Source: Flavobacteriales bacterium (lineage in GTDB: Bacteria > Bacteroidota > Bacteroidia > Flavobacteriales_F > PHOS-HE28). Taken from it: DNA of 64,000 nt. The stretch is from NCBI GenBank assembly GCA_016703005.1, contig JADJCX010000006.1:162605-226604 (forward strand), given 5' to 3'. Positions 62,293 to 64,000 of this stretch are shown here, in pieces; the stretch's first letter is position 1; each line of letters begins with the position of its first letter. The notes under the pieces are model-generated. The model worked only from the letters and a program-made list of their open reading frames with translations. It did not search any database and had not been told where the DNA came from. Made by a program: the position numbers and the translations under genes.

Positions 62293-64000
62293 ATGAGCAA
62301 AGCACCTTACCTGAAGTGGCTTCAAGAAGTTGAACTGAGCGATATCCCCACGGTCGGGGGCAAGAACGCCAGTCTCGGCGAGATGATCCAGAACTTGGGG
62401 AAGCTCGGGGTGCAGGTGCCCGGTGGGTTCGTGGTGACCGTGGCCAGCTACGAGGCCTTTATTGCGCACAACGTATTGGATCAGAAGATCCGGGACCTGG
62501 TGGAGAAGATGGACCCCGAGGATGTAGAGAGCATCCGTCGCACGGGTCTTGCCGTACGCACACTGATCAAGAACGGCAAGTTCCCTGAGGATATCTGGAA
62601 GGGCATCCTCTCGCGCTACGACGAGATGAGCCAACAATACGGCCAGGATGCAACGGACGTCGCCGTGCGCTCATCCGCCACCGCCGAAGACCTGCCCGAT
62701 GCTTCGTTCGCAGGCCAACAGGAGACCTACCTCAACGTTCGCGGGCATCAGGACCTGATCAGCGCGGTGCGTAACTGTTTCGCCTCGCTCTTCACCGATC
62801 GCGCCATCGTGTACCGCCACAACCTCGGCTACGACCACTTCAACATCGGCCTCAGTGTGGGTGTGCAGAAGATGGTGCGCTCCGATCTCGCTTCAAGCGG
62901 TGTGGCTTTCTCGCTCGACACCGAAAGCGGATTCAAGGACGTGGTGCTGATCAACGGCAGCTACGGCCTGGGCGAAATGGTGGTGCAGGGCAGTGTGAGC
63001 CCCGATGAATTCCTGGTGCACAAACCCACGCTGAACCAAGGCTTCAGCAGCATCATCGAGAAGAAGCTCGGCAACAAGGACCGCAAGATGATCTACGGTG
63101 TGGAGCCCGGCGAGCCGGTGCTCGTCGTGCCGGTCGAACGCCCAATGCGTAACCGCTTCTGCATCACGGATGAGCAAGCTTTGGAACTCGCCCGCAGTGT
63201 GGTGGCCATCGAGAAGTACTACAGCGAGAAGAAAGGAACGTGGTGCCCAATGGATGTAGAGTGGGCGGTGGACGGCTTGAGCAAGCAGCTCTTCATCCTG
63301 CAAGCGCGGCCCGAGACGATCCACAGTCGTGGTGATGCCGACAAGGTGGTGGATTACAAACTGCAACCCAAAGGCGATGAGAAGATCATCGCGAAGGGCA
63401 TTGCGATCGGCGCGCGTGTGGGCACCGGCAAGGTGCGCATCATGTACAGTCTGGATGGACGCGGCGGCGGCGCCGATGGCAAGGACTTCCAGAAGGGTGA
63501 TGTGCTCGTGACCGACATGACCGATCCCGATTGGGAGCCGATCATGAAGAAGGCGGCGGCCATTGTCACCAACAAAGGCGGTAGGACATGTCACGCGGCG
63601 ATCGTAGCGCGTGAGATGGGCGTACCCGCCATCGTGGGTTGTGGCGATGCCACGGAGAAAGTGGAGAACGGCGACGAGATCACCATCAGCTGCTGCGAAG
63701 GCGACACCGGTGTGATCTACGCCGGGCATGTGCCGTACATCACCGAGGAAACGCTCTTGAGCGCCATCCCGAAAGTGCGTACGCCCATCATGCTCAACGT
63801 AGCTTCGCCCGATATGGCCTTCAAGTTCGCGAGCCTGCCGAACGCCGGTGTGGGCCTTGCGCGCGAGGAGTTCATCATCAACAACTACATCTGCGCGCAC
63901 CCGCTGGCGCTGCTGCAACACAAGGAACTCGGCGACGTGGCCCTCAGCGGCCGCATCAGCTACCTCATCAACGGCTACGAGGACGAAGAGACCTTCTTCG
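62293..64000 (+). CDS. ppsA: Phosphoenolpyruvate synthase (5' part, runs off the window)
   Basis: The first 569 residues of an enzyme that makes PEP from pyruvate, ATP and water for gluconeogenesis. The N-terminal ATP-binding domain has VGGKNASLGEMIQNL, VAVRSSATAEDLPDASFAGQ, then QETYLNV and MDVEWAVDGL. The swivelling phosphohistidine domain carries KGGRTCHAAIVAREMGVPAI with the catalytic His near residue 434. The C-terminal barrel begins with GVGLAREEF and NYICAHPLALLQH. A full PpsA is about 800 residues, so about 230 lie beyond the window. The start at 62293 (MSKAPYLKWLQEVELSDI) is the canonical N-terminus. Confidence 0.95.
   Translation, partial: MSKAPYLKWLQEVELSDIPTVGGKNASLGEMIQNLGKLGVQVPGGFVVTVASYEAFIAHNVLDQKIRDLVEKMDPEDVESIRRTGLAVRTLIKNGKFPEDIWKGILSRYDEMSQQYGQDATDVAVRSSATAEDLPDASFAGQQETYLNVRGHQDLISAVRNCFASLFTDRAIVYRHNLGYDHFNIGLSVGVQKMVRSDLASSGVAFSLDTESGFKDVVLINGSYGLGEMVVQGSVSPDEFLVHKPTLNQGFSSIIEKKLGNKDRKMIYGVEPGEPVLVVPVERPMRNRFCITDEQALELARSVVAIEKYYSEKKGTWCPMDVEWAVDGLSKQLFILQARPETIHSRGDADKVVDYKLQPKGDEKIIAKGIAIGARVGTGKVRIMYSLDGRGGGADGKDFQKGDVLVTDMTDPDWEPIMKKAAAIVTNKGGRTCHAAIVAREMGVPAIVGCGDATEKVENGDEITISCCEGDTGVIYAGHVPYITEETLLSAIPKVRTPIMLNVASPDMAFKFASLPNAGVGLAREEFIINNYICAHPLALLQHKELGDVALSGRISYLINGYEDEETFF

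Noticed and set aside
62893..63921. 342-codon minus-strand frame opposite ppsA
   Set aside because: A shadow of the ppsA codon pattern with no start context and no recognisable domain.

Overview
The window looks like one chromosomal stretch of a Bacteroidota genome, probably a Flavobacteriales-type lineage. It is GC-rich for that phylum (I estimate high fifties percent). The evidence is: several secreted proteins with type IX secretion (T9SS) C-terminal sorting domains of both type A and gliding type B; Bacteroidota families (DUF4412, DUF4294, the C-terminal signature of AccC, MacB/FtsX-type permeases); no obvious Shine-Dalgarno sequences; and promoter-like boxes of the form TA-NN-TT(T/C)G just upstream of genes. 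There is no phage, transposase, CRISPR array, rRNA or tRNA. One structured RNA is clear: the signal recognition particle RNA (ffs) at 39751-39848.

Layout. 0-3.7 kb: a T9SS surface protein and an FtsX-type permease. 3.8-10.6 kb: a five-gene minus-strand operon (ABC exporter, HlyD adaptor, TolC channel, CutA-like protein, TPR protein) facing a divergent TetR gene across an operator-like inverted repeat. 10.6-12.5 kb: an adaptor protein followed by a damaged ABC ATPase. 12.7-20 kb: an esterase, OsmC, two tandem lipoprotein paralogues with matching terminators, a sodium:solute symporter, an adenylate cyclase and a methyltransferase. 20-25.3 kb: a giant repeat protein with T9SS type B tail. 25.3-32.6 kb: WG-repeat protein, RND transporter, TPR protein, trmD-rplS. 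32.6-38.7 kb: small hypothetical genes, a divergent cyanophycin synthetase/cyanophycinase pair, and a T9SS protein. 38.7-50.7 kb: glycosyltransferase, ffs, SDR, transaldolase, YciO, NAD(P)HX repair enzyme, a porin-like protein, Pcm, a Gfo/Idh-lipoprotein-sugar transferase cluster, 3-hydroxyacyl-CoA dehydrogenase and GNAT. 50.7-64 kb: DUF4294, accC, hydrolase, K+/H+ antiporter, sucC, a LolD-type ATPase, small secreted proteins, a kelch-like T9SS protein, YceI and the 5' part of ppsA.

An important caveat is that about 20 one-base frame disruptions occur in 64 kb, many in homopolymers and several in genes expected to be functional (sucC, the LolD-type ATPase, the sugar transferase). The pattern suggests residual indels of a long-read assembly rather than mass pseudogenisation. 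I annotate these genes across the shift and give its position.

The best candidate for an uncharacterised system is the TetR-controlled exporter operon at 3.8-10.6 kb. Its transporter keeps Walker A but has lost the Q-loop Gln, the LSGGQ signature, the normal Walker B Asp-Glu order and the switch His.
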